64,000 nt of DNA. Source: Microvirga sp. Lineage in GTDB: Bacteria > Pseudomonadota > Alphaproteobacteria > Rhizobiales > Beijerinckiaceae. The notes under the pieces were generated by a model. The model did not search any database. It saw only the letters and a program-made list of their open reading frames with translations, and was not told where the DNA came from. The translations under genes were made by a program, and so were the position numbers. Below, in pieces: positions 25,514 to 34,983 of the stretch. How positions within the stretch are numbered: the first letter of the stretch is position 1; each line of letters starts with the position of its first letter. The stretch spans positions 1 to 64,000 of the forward strand of contig NZ_JACXAB010000012.1 of assembly GCF_014699075.1 (NCBI RefSeq). Direction: 5' to 3'.

Positions 25514-27145
25514 ATGACGGTCAAGCTCGACGGGGCCACTCTCGGCATTCAGGACGTGGTGCGCGTGGCGCGCCGCGATGCTCAAGGGGCCTACGCGCAG
25601 GCAGCCCTGGCGCCGGAAGCGCGGGAGCGGATTGCTGCGACGCGCGATTACATCGACCGCACCTGGATGCATGACGACGCGCCGCTCATGTATGCCTTCA
25701 ACACCGGCGTTGGCCTGTTCAAGGACCAGCGCGTCCTGATCAGCGACATGGCGGCTTACCAGCGCAAGACCGTCTATGCGCATGCCACCGGCGTCGGCGA
25801 ACCCTTCGCCGAGGACGTGACGCGCGCCATGATGCTGCTGCGCGCCAACGCCTTCGCGTCGAACTATTCCGGCCCGCGGGTCGAGCTCGTCGAGCGGCTC
25901 ATCGCCTTCATCAATGCGGGCCTGCATCCGGTGATCCCCCAGAAAGGCTCCGTGGGCGCGTCCGGCGATCTCGCGCCGCTAGCCCATATGGCCGGCGCCG
26001 TCTGCGGTTTCGACGAAGCCGACATGATCTATCAGGGTCGCGTCATGCCGGCCCGTGACGCCATTCGCCTCGCGGGCTTTGATCCCGATTTCGAGCTCGG
26101 CGCCAAGGATGCCTCAGCGCTCATCAACGGCTCGACCACGTCGCTCGCGCTCGGTGCTCTGGCCACCCACGACGCGCGCCGCCTGCTCAAGCATGCCGAC
26201 ATCGCCATGTGCCTCTCATTGGAGGCCATGCGCGGCGAGCTGGCGGCCTTCGATCCGCGCGTGCACAAAGCCCGTCCGCATCCGGGGCAGGCCAAGGTCG
26301 CGCGTAATCTCTTGCGGATTCTCGACGGCACAAAGCGCTGCTCGCAATCGGCCCGCGACATCGTCTTCCCCGATGAGCCGCGCCAGCCCGGCCAACCCGC
26401 CAGCCCGCGCGTGCAGGACGTCTACTCCCTGCGCTGCACGCCGCAGGTCCACGGACCCGTCATCGAGGCGCTGGAATATGTGGAGCGCATCATCGGCACA
26501 GAGATGAACTCGGCCACCGACAATCCACTCATCTTCGATGACGGGCAGGGCGGCTACGTATCCATCTCGGGTGGACACTTCCACGGACAGTACATGGCGC
26601 AGGCCATGGATTTTCTGGCCATCGCCATGGCGGATCTCGGCACAATCTCCGAGCGGCGTCTCGCGCGCCTCGTCGATCCCACTATGTCCTACGGTCTGCC
26701 GCGCAACCTGCTCGCGGGCAAGCGCGGCCTCAACACAGGCTTTGCCACCGTGCAGTGCTCCATGTCGGCGCTGGTGATGGAAAACCGCGGGCTCGCGACG
26801 CCGGGCTCGGTCGACTCGATCCCCGGCAAGTCCAACGCGGAGGATCACATCTCCAACTCCACCTGGTGCGGGCGCAAGGCACGCATCATCGTCGAGAACG
26901 TGGAGCAGATCGTGGCGGGCGAACTGCTGATGGCAGCGCAGGCTTTGACGCTGGTCGAGCCGCTCGCGGGCGACTACCCACTCGGCAAGGGCTCGCGCGC
27001 CGCCATGGAAGCGATCCGCGCGGTCATTCCACCGGCCCTCGACGGCGACCGCTGGTATGCCACCGAGATGCGCCAAGCTCTCGACCTCGTGCGCTCCGGC
27101 GCCGTCGTCGAGGCAGTGGAGAGCGCTATCGGCGAGCTGGAATAA
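25514..27145 (+). CDS. MIO-type aromatic amino acid ammonia-lyase (histidine ammonia-lyase-like)
   Basis: 543 residues. The self-cyclising triad Ala-Ser-Gly at 149-151 (GSVGASGDLAPLAHM) forms the MIO electrophile that removes ammonia from histidine, tyrosine or phenylalanine. The substrate-selectivity pair that is Ser-His in histidine lyases and His-Leu in tyrosine lyases reads Ala89-His90 (KTVYAHATGVG). The tyrosine-loop motif, normally YGxNTGFG, reads YAFNTGVG (Tyr60 kept). QDVYSLRCTPQVHGP and MNSATDNPLIF are conserved family blocks. No hutU, hutI, hutG or hutC is nearby, so this is an orphan and may not be a canonical HutH. GTGAGGAACAGCG precedes the ATG. Confidence 0.85.
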   Translation: MTVKLDGATLGIQDVVRVARRDAQGAYAQAALAPEARERIAATRDYIDRTWMHDDAPLMYAFNTGVGLFKDQRVLISDMAAYQRKTVYAHATGVGEPFAEDVTRAMMLLRANAFASNYSGPRVELVERLIAFINAGLHPVIPQKGSVGASGDLAPLAHMAGAVCGFDEADMIYQGRVMPARDAIRLAGFDPDFELGAKDASALINGSTTSLALGALATHDARRLLKHADIAMCLSLEAMRGELAAFDPRVHKARPHPGQAKVARNLLRILDGTKRCSQSARDIVFPDEPRQPGQPASPRVQDVYSLRCTPQVHGPVIEALEYVERIIGTEMNSATDNPLIFDDGQGGYVSISGGHFHGQYMAQAMDFLAIAMADLGTISERRLARLVDPTMSYGLPRNLLAGKRGLNTGFATVQCSMSALVMENRGLATPGSVDSIPGKSNAEDHISNSTWCGRKARIIVENVEQIVAGELLMAAQALTLVEPLAGDYPLGKGSRAAMEAIRAVIPPALDGDRWYATEMRQALDLVRSGAVVEAVESAIGELE

Positions 27146-27149
27146 ACGA

Positions 27150-27173
27150 AAAGGCCCGGTATACCGGGCCTTT
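27150..27173. terminator. Bidirectional terminator
   Basis: AAAGGCCCGGTA and TACCGGGCCTTT form a perfect 24-bp palindrome ending in U/A-rich arms. It lies between the convergent ammonia-lyase gene and the small secreted-protein gene. Confidence 0.85.
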
Positions 27174-27194
27174 GATTGTTGAAGGCGATGCCGA

Positions 27195-27500
27195 TCAGCG
27201 GCAGCGGCGAATGGTGCGGTAGATCACGCGTCCGCTCGGCTGAACGACGCGCTCGCGGATCGTGCGGCAGCGATCCACCCGGCGCTGCCAGGCGGGAACA
27301 CCGCAGCGGCGCACGGTGCGATAGACCACGCGGCCGTTGGGCCGCACGGTGCGAATGCGGCGCGTCACGCAAGCCACATTGTCCACGAGCGCCGGCGCCT
27401 GGATCTGCTCAGGGCTGAACCGCGCCTGAGCCTCCTGCGGGGCCGTGAAGAAGCCGGCACCGAGAGCAAGAACGAAAGCGGGGAGAATGATGGCGCGCAT
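27195..27500 (-). CDS. Small secreted basic protein with two Cys/Arg repeats
   Basis: 101 residues. A signal peptide (MRAIILPAFVLALGAGFFTA, cleavage near QEAQA-R) is followed by two copies of a 23-residue unit of the form C-x5-R-x4-P-x-GRV-x-YRT-x-RRC. The first spans Cys44-Cys66 and the second Cys78-Cys100, period 34. Each pair of cysteines could form one disulfide around a strongly basic loop. The start at 27500 is supported by AAGGAATGG just upstream and by the signal peptide. I do not recognise the family; a periplasmic structural or DNA/glycan-binding role would be a guess. Confidence 0.75.
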   Translation of the reverse strand: MRAIILPAFVLALGAGFFTAPQEAQARFSPEQIQAPALVDNVACVTRRIRTVRPNGRVVYRTVRRCGVPAWQRRVDRCRTIRERVVQPSGRVIYRTIRRCR

Positions 27501-27580
27501 GGTCCATTCCTTATCGTTGGAGGAGGGGCTGACGACAACGGCAGGTCTATGGCATGGTTCCTGAAGCCGGAATGAACCCC

Positions 27581-28096
27581 ATGTTGTCACCCGTTACCAT
27601 TCGCCCTGTTCAGGCCTCGGATGGCGCCGAGTTGGTCACCGCCAATCTCGCCAGCATCGATCTGCACGAGCCCTGGGTGTCGCCCTGCCGCGACCATGCG
27701 AGCTTTCTCGGGTATCTCGCCCGCTGCGACGGCGAGCGCTCCATGGGCTTCATCGCACGCGAGCGGGAGAGCGGACGAATCATCGGTGTCGTGAACCTGA
27801 ACGAGATCGTGCGTGGCTTCTTTCAGAGCGCCTATATGGGCTATTACGGCATGGCCGGCATGAATGGGCGCGGGCTGATGAGGGAAGCGGTCGGCCTCGT
27901 GGTCACGCACGCCTTCCGCGACCTCGGGCTGCATCGGGTGGAGGCGAACATTCAGCCTGCGAACCAGCCCTCTCGCACCCTCGTGCAGCGGCTCGGTTTC
28001 CGCCAGGAGGGCTTCTCGCCGCGCTACCTGAAGATCAACGGCGAGTGGCGCGATCATGAGCGCTGGGCGGTGCTGGCGGATGAGTGGAAGGGCTGA
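27581..28096 (+). CDS. GNAT acetyltransferase, RimJ/RimL type
   Basis: About 171 residues. MLSPVTIRPVQASDGAELVT opens the fold, MGYYGMAGMNGRGLMREAVG holds the acetyl-CoA binding region (usually GxGxxx; here GMNGRGLMREA), and LHRVEANIQPANQPSRTLVQ plus RLGFRQEGFSPRYLKINGEW is the RimJ/RimL C-terminal signature. It probably acetylates a protein N-terminus or a small molecule. The start at 27581 has GGAA 9 bp upstream; ATGs at 27554 and 27572 are less well placed. Convergent with the next acetyltransferase gene. Confidence 0.85.
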   Translation: MLSPVTIRPVQASDGAELVTANLASIDLHEPWVSPCRDHASFLGYLARCDGERSMGFIARERESGRIIGVVNLNEIVRGFFQSAYMGYYGMAGMNGRGLMREAVGLVVTHAFRDLGLHRVEANIQPANQPSRTLVQRLGFRQEGFSPRYLKINGEWRDHERWAVLADEWKG

Positions 28097-28102
28097 TGCG
28101 CC

Positions 28103-28543
28103 TTAAGCGACAGGGTCGAGCTTCTTCTGCAGGAAGAAGCGATTGTTGCCGACAGGATAATCCTTGAGCTCACCGAAGACCTCATAGCCCAGGCGCTGGT
28201 AGAGCGGGAGCGCCATCGGATTGAGCGTGTCGAGCCAGGCCGCGTGACAGCCGCGCCGCCTTGCTTCCTCTTCGGCCATGGTGATGAGCTGTGTGGCGAG
28301 ACCCATGCCGCGCAATGTCTCAGGCACGAAGAGCAAGTTGATCGCGAGCCACCCGCCCGCCGTGCGGCCGCAGAGGCCTCCGACGGGCTCATGGGTCTCG
28401 GGATCATGGATGGCGATGGCAAGATCCTGGCCTGATGGATGGCCGGGAAAGAGAGCCGCGTTGAACCTGCGGATGCCTTCGACAGCAACTTTCTGAAGCG
28501 CGGAATCGTCCTCGACGAACGCGAGTGTCGGCGCTTGATTCAT
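28103..28543 (-). CDS. GNAT acetyltransferase
   Basis: 146 residues. WLAINLLFVPETLRGMGLAT includes beta-4 and the acetyl-CoA pyrophosphate loop (RGMGLATQL, the usual R/Q-x-x-G-x-G/A), and CHAAWLDTLNPMALPLYQRL-GYEVFGEL is the standard motif B. The start at 28543 (MNQAPTLAF) follows GAGATCCATCCA. It begins 10 bp after the stop of the hydrolase gene upstream, so it is probably co-transcribed with it. Substrate unknown. Confidence 0.85.
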   Translation of the reverse strand: MNQAPTLAFVEDDSALQKVAVEGIRRFNAALFPGHPSGQDLAIAIHDPETHEPVGGLCGRTAGGWLAINLLFVPETLRGMGLATQLITMAEEEARRRGCHAAWLDTLNPMALPLYQRLGYEVFGELKDYPVGNNRFFLQKKLDPVA

Positions 28544-28553
28544 TGGATGGATC

Positions 28554-29792
28554 TCACGTGGCAATCTGCTTGACGGCTGCGAGCAGTACCCGCGCAGCCG
28601 CATCCGCGTCCTCGACGGTGATCGACTCCGCCGGGTTGTGGCTGATGCCGCCCTTGCAGCGCACGAAGAGCATGGCGGAGGGGCAGAGGTTGGCCATCGC
28701 GACTGCATCGTGTCCTGCGCCGGAGGCGAGATGGAGCGGCTCGATGCCGATGCTCCGTACGGCGATCTCGAGCTGCTCGATCAGGCCCTTGTCCATGGGG
28801 GTGGCGGGCGAATCCATGAACGGCTCGATGACGAGTTCGACGCCGCGCCTTTGAGCCGCCGCCTGACACTCTGACAGGATGTCCTGCACCATGGCCTCGC
28901 GCACCGCATCGTCCGGCGCTCTCGCATCGAGGGTGAAGTCCACCCCCGCAGGAATGACGTTGATCGCGCCGGGCTGCACTTGAGCGACGCCCACGGTCGC
29001 CACCGTGTCGGTGCGCGTGGAGCCCGCACGCTCCACGATGCCGATCATCTCGGCCACGGCTGCCAACGCATCGCGGCGCATATTCATCGGCACGGTGCCG
29101 GCGTGTCCCGCCTCGCCGATCACGTAAGCGCGGGCTCGGGTGATGCCGTTGATGGCGGACACGATACCGACGGGCAGGTCCTTCGCTTCGAGCTGCGGCC
29201 CCTGCTCGATATGAACCTCAAGATAGCCAAGGGTGCGCGCCGGGTTGCGGGCGAGCGCCGCAGCGCCTTCGGGGTCGCCCCCGAAGGCGACCAGCGCATC
29301 GCGTAAGCTGATGCCGTCCTGATCCCGGCCGTCGAGCCAGGCCGGGTTGAAACGGCCGGCAAGCGCTGAGGACGTGGAGAGATTGCTCGGGAAACGCACG
29401 TTCTCCTCGTCCCCGAAGGCCACAACCTCGATGGGGCAGGATGGCGTGATCCCCTGCTGCTTCAAGGCCTCGACCACGGCAATGCCGAGCACCACGCCGA
29501 GATTGCCGTCATAGCGGCCGGCATCGACGACGGAGTCGATGTGGGAGCCGATGAGGAGGGCGGGAGCGTTGGGGTCAGTTCCTTCGATGCGGCCGATGAC
29601 AGAGCCGAGCGCATCGATATGAGCGTCGAGCCCGGCAGCCTGCATCATGCTTAGCGTCGCTTCCGCGGCCTTGCGATGGGCGGTGGACAGATAGAGCCGC
29701 GTGATGCGGCCGGGCTCGTCCGTATGCTGGGCGAGATCCTCGATCATTGCCATCACGCGGTGGCCGAGGGTGAGATCGGTGGCGTTTGTCAT
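28554..29792 (-). CDS. Zn-dependent amidohydrolase of the allantoate amidohydrolase / N-carbamoyl-L-amino-acid hydrolase family
   Basis: 412 residues, M20-related fold. LLIGSHIDSVVDAGRYDGNL carries the first metal ligands (His, then Asp), FGDEENVRFPSNLSTSSALA the bridging Glu and specificity region, LEVHIEQGPQLE another metal His, and SGAGHDAV near residue 375 the last. The family hydrolyses ureido compounds (allantoate, ureidoglycine, N-carbamoyl amino acids, beta-ureidopropionate). The members cannot be told apart here, and no purine or pyrimidine catabolic genes flank it. Start at 29792 is by N-terminal fit; its ribosome site is weak. Confidence 0.85.
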   Translation of the reverse strand: MTNATDLTLGHRVMAMIEDLAQHTDEPGRITRLYLSTAHRKAAEATLSMMQAAGLDAHIDALGSVIGRIEGTDPNAPALLIGSHIDSVVDAGRYDGNLGVVLGIAVVEALKQQGITPSCPIEVVAFGDEENVRFPSNLSTSSALAGRFNPAWLDGRDQDGISLRDALVAFGGDPEGAAALARNPARTLGYLEVHIEQGPQLEAKDLPVGIVSAINGITRARAYVIGEAGHAGTVPMNMRRDALAAVAEMIGIVERAGSTRTDTVATVGVAQVQPGAINVIPAGVDFTLDARAPDDAVREAMVQDILSECQAAAQRRGVELVIEPFMDSPATPMDKGLIEQLEIAVRSIGIEPLHLASGAGHDAVAMANLCPSAMLFVRCKGGISHNPAESITVEDADAAARVLLAAVKQIAT

Positions 29793-29884
29793 GGCCGTGA
29801 GAGTTTCAGGAACCACGCCGCTTCGCAAGAGCAAGTCCCGTCGTCTCGAAGAAGGATTTGGTGTGGTTTGATTTTGCCTGTGTC

Positions 29885-29966
29885 ATCACCGGCCTTGTGC
29901 CGGTGATCCCGATCAAAAGAGTGCAGCGCTTCACGGAAGCGGGATGGCCGGGACAAGCCCGGCCAT
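29885..29966. repeat. Compact two-hairpin repeat
   Basis: ATCACCGGC-CTTGT-GCCGGTGAT (29885-29907) and ATGGCCGGG-ACAAG-CCCGGCCAT (29944-29966) are two perfect hairpins 36 bp apart. The CTTGT and ACAAG loops show that they are inverted copies of one unit. It is the uninterrupted counterpart of the composite at 24635-24847, in the 199-bp gap between the hydrolase and ferredoxin-reductase genes. Confidence 0.8.
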
Positions 29967-29991
29967 GACAACGAAAGATGTCAGTAAAAAC

Positions 29992-31138
<1,147 letters not shown>

Positions 31139-31153
31139 AGGTCTCTTATTGAC

Positions 31154-31196
31154 GCATTTTCGGGCGGCGAACCGGGATCCACTTCGCCTAAAATGC
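31154..31196. repeat. Imperfect palindromic repeat
   Basis: GCATTTTCGGGCGGCGAA ... TTCGCCTAAAATGC forms an imperfect stem around CCGGGATCCAC. A related degraded copy may lie near 16262-16310. It fills the space just after the ferredoxin stop codon. Confidence 0.45.
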
Positions 31197-31204
31197 TTTG
31201 GCGG

Positions 31205-31519
31205 TCAGTCACCCGTTGGGGCGAGCGTGACTTCCAGGCCGTCGAGTTCGGGGGTCCACAGGATCTGGCAGGACAGGCGGGAACTGGGCTTCGTCACCAC
31301 CGTGTCGAGCTGGTCCTCCTCCTCGTCCGTGGGAGGAAAGAGCTTGTCCAGCCAATCCTCGGCCACGAAGACATGGCAGGTGGCGCATTCGCAGGCTCCG
31401 CCGCACAGGCCCTCGATGGGCAAGCCCCAATCCCTGATGATCTCCATGACCCGCCAGCCCTCGATCGCCTCGAGGGTGTGGCGCTGGCCGGCCCGGTCGG
31501 TCACATGGATGACGCCCAT
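31205..31519 (-). CDS. 2Fe-2S ferredoxin, adrenodoxin/isc type
   Basis: 104 residues. The cluster ligands are CGGACECATC (C-x5-C-x2-C) with the fourth Cys in SRLSCQILW, the spacing of adrenodoxin-like vertebrate-type ferredoxins. The acidic surface DEEEDQLD matches the helix that docks reductases. AAGGAAATCCCGCTTC precedes the ATG. Upstream of, and on the same strand as, the ferredoxin reductase gene; the two may supply electrons to a P450 or dioxygenase elsewhere. Confidence 0.92.
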   Translation of the reverse strand: MGVIHVTDRAGQRHTLEAIEGWRVMEIIRDWGLPIEGLCGGACECATCHVFVAEDWLDKLFPPTDEEEDQLDTVVTKPSSRLSCQILWTPELDGLEVTLAPTGD

Positions 31520-31639
31520 GAAGCGGGATTTCCTTTGCGCGGATTCTGGGATGTGGCGCAGGAGGGTGCGCCGAGTGGGCTGGATATCGGCCTTTCGGCC
31601 CGCCCCGTCAATGGTTTAAGGACCTCGTTTGTTTCCGGC

Positions 31640-32353
31640 TCAGACCCCCAGGGTCTCCGCCCGCAGGGCCTCGTTCGCCATAAGCTCGGCCATGGAGCCC
31701 TGGAAGCGGATTTCGCCGCGCTCAATGACGCAGGCCCGATCGCTGATGCCCGCCGCGAAGGCCCAGTTCTGCTCCGAGAGCAGCACGGCCACGCCTTCCG
31801 CCTTCATGGCCCGGATCGCCTCGGCCATCATCTGGACGATCACCGGGGCGATCCCCTCGGAGGGCTCGTCGAGCAGGATCGCGTCCGGGTTGCCCATGAG
31901 CGTGCGGGCAATCGCCAGCATCTGCTGCTCGCCGCCGGACATCTGGCTGCCGCGCCGTCCGCGCATCTCGGCCAGGTTCGGAAAGAGCCGGAAGACCCGC
32001 TCCGGCGTCCAGGGCGAGCGGCCGGCCGCAGCTGGCCGGCGCCCCGTCTCCAGGTTCTCGTCGACGGTCAGATCGGTGAAGATGCGCCGGTCCTCCGGCA
32101 CATAGCCGAGGCCCAGCCGGGCGATCTTGTAGGTGGGCAGCCGGCCGAGGGATTGCCCCTTGAACGTGGCCTGCCTGGCCGAGGCCGCGACCAACCCCAT
32201 GATGGCCTTCAGGGTGGTGGTCTTGCCGGCCCCGTTGCGGCCGACCAGGGCCATGACCTCGCCGGGGTGAAGCCTGAACGTCAGGTCGAACAGCACCTGG
32301 GCGCGGCCATAGAAGGCGCAGAGATTCCAGACCTCGAGGAGCGGCGCATTCAT
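31640..32353 (-). CDS. livF: Branched-chain amino acid/amide-type ABC transporter ATP-binding protein
   Basis: 237 residues. Walker A GRNGAGKTT, signature MSGGEQQMLAIARTL, Walker B PDAILLDEPSEG. Short LivF type ending at NEALRAETLGV. It starts in a 4-bp ATGA overlap with livG and is the last gene of livK-livHM-livG-livF. Confidence 0.92.
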   Translation of the reverse strand: MNAPLLEVWNLCAFYGRAQVLFDLTFRLHPGEVMALVGRNGAGKTTTLKAIMGLVAASARQATFKGQSLGRLPTYKIARLGLGYVPEDRRIFTDLTVDENLETGRRPAAAGRSPWTPERVFRLFPNLAEMRGRRGSQMSGGEQQMLAIARTLMGNPDAILLDEPSEGIAPVIVQMMAEAIRAMKAEGVAVLLSEQNWAFAAGISDRACVIERGEIRFQGSMAELMANEALRAETLGV

Positions 32354-33126
32354 GCGGGGCTCCCTCCTCTCAGGGGCTCCAGGGCGCGCGCGTCGCCCAG
32401 ATAGGCGCGCTTGACCTGCTCGTCCTGCCGGACCTCGTCCGGGGCGCCTGCGGCGATGATCTGACCGCGCAGGAGCACCAGAACCCGGGCCGCATGGCCG
32501 AAGACCACGTCCATGTCGTGCTCGGTGAAGAGGACGCCGATGCCCTGAGCTTCGGCAATGGAGCCGGTGAGGTCCATCAGCGCCGCCCGCTCACGCGGCG
32601 CCATGCCGGCTGTGGGCTCGTCCATGAGGAGCAGCTTCGGCTGGCCGGCAAGCGCGATGGCGAGCTCCACCCGCTTCACGTCGCCATAGGCGAGCGCCGA
32701 GCATGGGGTATCCGCCGCCTCCGCCATGCCGACCCGCGAGAGCAGCCCGACGGCCTTGTCGCGATGGCGCTCGCGGGCCGGGGCCCAGAAGCCGTTGCTC
32801 TGCCGGTTGCAGCTGATCAGCGCCATCTGGACGTTCTCGGCAGCAGACATGGACAGGAAGGTCTGCGCCACCTGGAAGGTGCGCCCCACGCCGCGGCGGA
32901 AGCGCTTCTGCGGCGAGGCGTGGGTGATGTCCTGCCCATCGAGCAGCACCTGTCCGCGATCCGGCCGCAGCTGGCCGCCGACCATGTTGAACACGGTGGA
33001 TTTTCCGGCGCCGTTCGGTCCGATGATGGCCAGCATCTCGCCGCGCGCAACCGTGAAGCTCACGTCGCGGGCCGCCACCACGCCGCCGAAGGATTTGTGC
33101 AGGCCGTTCACGGCAAGAAGCGTCAT
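32350..33126 (-). CDS. livG: Branched-chain amino acid/amide-type ABC transporter ATP-binding protein
   Basis: 258 residues from ATG 33126. Walker A GPNGAGKST, the LivG-type insert GVGRTFQVAQTFLSMSAAEN, Walker B LLLMDEPTAGMAP, switch His in LFTEHDMDVVF. The start overlaps the livHM stop by 4 bp (ATGA). Signature loop reads ALAYGDVKRVELAIALA, so the usual LSGG-Q is LAYGD, a common LivG variant. Confidence 0.92.
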   Translation of the reverse strand: MTLLAVNGLHKSFGGVVAARDVSFTVARGEMLAIIGPNGAGKSTVFNMVGGQLRPDRGQVLLDGQDITHASPQKRFRRGVGRTFQVAQTFLSMSAAENVQMALISCNRQSNGFWAPARERHRDKAVGLLSRVGMAEAADTPCSALAYGDVKRVELAIALAGQPKLLLMDEPTAGMAPRERAALMDLTGSIAEAQGIGVLFTEHDMDVVFGHAARVLVLLRGQIIAAGAPDEVRQDEQVKRAYLGDARALEPLRGGSPA

Positions 33127-34979
33127 GTCCGCGCCCCCCACCAGTCACGGACCGTGCCGACAAGGCCGCGTGGGAAGATGAGCACCATGGCGATGATGCT
33201 CAAACCCAGCAGCAGCCGCCAGAGCGGCGTGAGCGGCATGATCCAGTCGCGCAAGCCATGCAGGGCCGCGGCACCCACCAGCGGGCCCATCATGGTCTGG
33301 ATGCCGCCGAGCAGCAGCATCGTGAGCGCGTCCACAGAGGTGGAGATGCCAAGCAGGCTCGGATCGACCGAGCCGCGCGAGAACGCATAGATTCCACCGG
33401 CGAGGCCTGCCGCGGCGCCGGCGATCATGAAGGCAAGCCAGCGGTGCTGGCGAACTTTCAGCCCGATGGCCTCGGCGCGACTTTCCGAGTCGCGGGCCGC
33501 CCGCAAGGAGTAGCCGAAGGGCGCATCGATGATGCGCTTGAGAAGCAACACCGCCACCACGGTCAGCGCGGCGGTCAGAAGGTAGTAGGGGATCGGTCCG
33601 CTCGCCCACGATGAGGGCCAGACGCCCACGATGCCGTTGTCGCCGCCGGTCACCTCGACCCATTGGAACGCCACCGCATAGAGGATCTGCGCGGCAGCGA
33701 GCGTCATCATGGCGAGATAGATGCCGGACAGGCGCACCACGAAGGCGCCGACCAGGCCCGCGCCGAGAGCCGCGAGTGCAAGGCCGAGCGGAAGCGCCGC
33801 CTCCATCGAGACCCCATACCACTTGACCGCAAGCGCCGCCCCATAGGCGCCAAGCCCGAAGAAGGCCGCATGGCCGAAGCTTACGACCCCACCGACACCG
33901 ATGAGGAGCTGCAGGCTGAAGGCGAAGAGCGCGAAGATCAGGATCTCGGTGGCGACCTTCAGAAGATACGCATCCGCCACCAGCGGGAAGGCGGCCAGAA
34001 CGGCGATCACGACCAGCAGAATGAAGTGACGACCGGGCAGGGGAGAGCGGCTGGCAATGCCCACCGCATGGGTGCCGCCGACGATCTCGGCCCGTCCGAA
34101 GAACCCATGAGGACGGATCGCCAGCACCACGGCCATGAGCAGGAAGACGACAACGAGTGTGCTCTTCGGAAAGATCAGGATGCCGAAGGCCTGGAGCTGC
34201 CCGATGATGAGCGCCGCGAGAAACGCGCCCGGTACGCTGCCCATGCCGCCGACCACCGTGACGACGAAGGCCTCGGCGATGATGGACAGGTCCATGCCCG
34301 TATTGGCCGAGACGCGGGGGATCTGGAGCGCGCCGCCGAGGCCGGCGAGGAACGCGCCGAGAAACAACGTGCCGGTGAACAGCAGCGCCTGATTGACGCC
34401 GAGCGACGCCACCATGTCGCGATCCTGCGTGGCCGCGCGCACCAGCACGCCGAAGCGCGTCTTGCGCAACAAAAGCCACACGAGGCCGAGCACGATGGGA
34501 CCTGCCGCGATCAGCACAAGTTCGTAGGATGGGAAGCGCCGTCCGAGAATTTCGACCGGCGCCCGCAGTCCCGGTGCGCGGGGCCCGAGAATGTCCTGCG
34601 GGCCGAAGACCTGCACTACGAGATCCTGCACCACGAGCACGATTCCGAAGGTGGCGAGCAGCTGGAAGAGTTCCGGCGCGCCGTAGATGCGGCGCAGGAG
34701 AAGAACCTCGATGATGACGCCGATGAGTCCGACGATGATTGCAGACGCCAGGATTCCGGCCCAGAAGGTGACAGGCCCGAAGGAGAGTTCGAGCAGCCGT
34801 GGCACCAGGGTCGCGGCCGTGTAGGCGCCGATCATGTAGAGCGAACCGTGCGCGAAGTTCACGATGCGCGTGACGCCGAAGACGATCGTCAGACCGCAGG
34901 CGGTGATGAAGAGCGAGGAGGCGCTGGACAGGCCGCTGAGGGCCTGAACGGCGAGGAAGGCGGGGTCCAGCGCCAGCAA
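33123..34979 (-). CDS. livHM: Fused LivH-LivM permease
   Basis: 618 residues in one frame. The N-terminal half (to about residue 300) is LivH-like: ITACGLTIVFGVTRIVNFAH, GALQIPRVSANTGMDLSIIA, VVTVVGGMGSVPGAFLAALI. The C-terminal half from about residue 320 is LivM-like: LQLLIGVGGVVSFGHAAFFG, YSLRAARDSESRAEAIGLKV and MLLLGGIQTMMGPLVGAAAL. Both channel halves are thus made as one polypeptide, fixing their ratio. It starts with TTG at 34979, four bases after the livK stop, with AAGGA 10 bp upstream. Such fusions occur in Rhizobiales. Confidence 0.9.
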   Translation of the reverse strand: MLALDPAFLAVQALSGLSSASSLFITACGLTIVFGVTRIVNFAHGSLYMIGAYTAATLVPRLLELSFGPVTFWAGILASAIIVGLIGVIIEVLLLRRIYGAPELFQLLATFGIVLVVQDLVVQVFGPQDILGPRAPGLRAPVEILGRRFPSYELVLIAAGPIVLGLVWLLLRKTRFGVLVRAATQDRDMVASLGVNQALLFTGTLFLGAFLAGLGGALQIPRVSANTGMDLSIIAEAFVVTVVGGMGSVPGAFLAALIIGQLQAFGILIFPKSTLVVVFLLMAVVLAIRPHGFFGRAEIVGGTHAVGIASRSPLPGRHFILLVVIAVLAAFPLVADAYLLKVATEILIFALFAFSLQLLIGVGGVVSFGHAAFFGLGAYGAALAVKWYGVSMEAALPLGLALAALGAGLVGAFVVRLSGIYLAMMTLAAAQILYAVAFQWVEVTGGDNGIVGVWPSSWASGPIPYYLLTAALTVVAVLLLKRIIDAPFGYSLRAARDSESRAEAIGLKVRQHRWLAFMIAGAAAGLAGGIYAFSRGSVDPSLLGISTSVDALTMLLLGGIQTMMGPLVGAAALHGLRDWIMPLTPLWRLLLGLSIIAMVLIFPRGLVGTVRDWWGART

Positions 34980-34983
34980 GCCG

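Noticed and set aside
25117..25548. Minus-strand frame of 143 codons upstream of the ammonia-lyase gene
   Set aside because: It translates the palindromic repeats and runs into the start of the opposite gene; no protein-like features.
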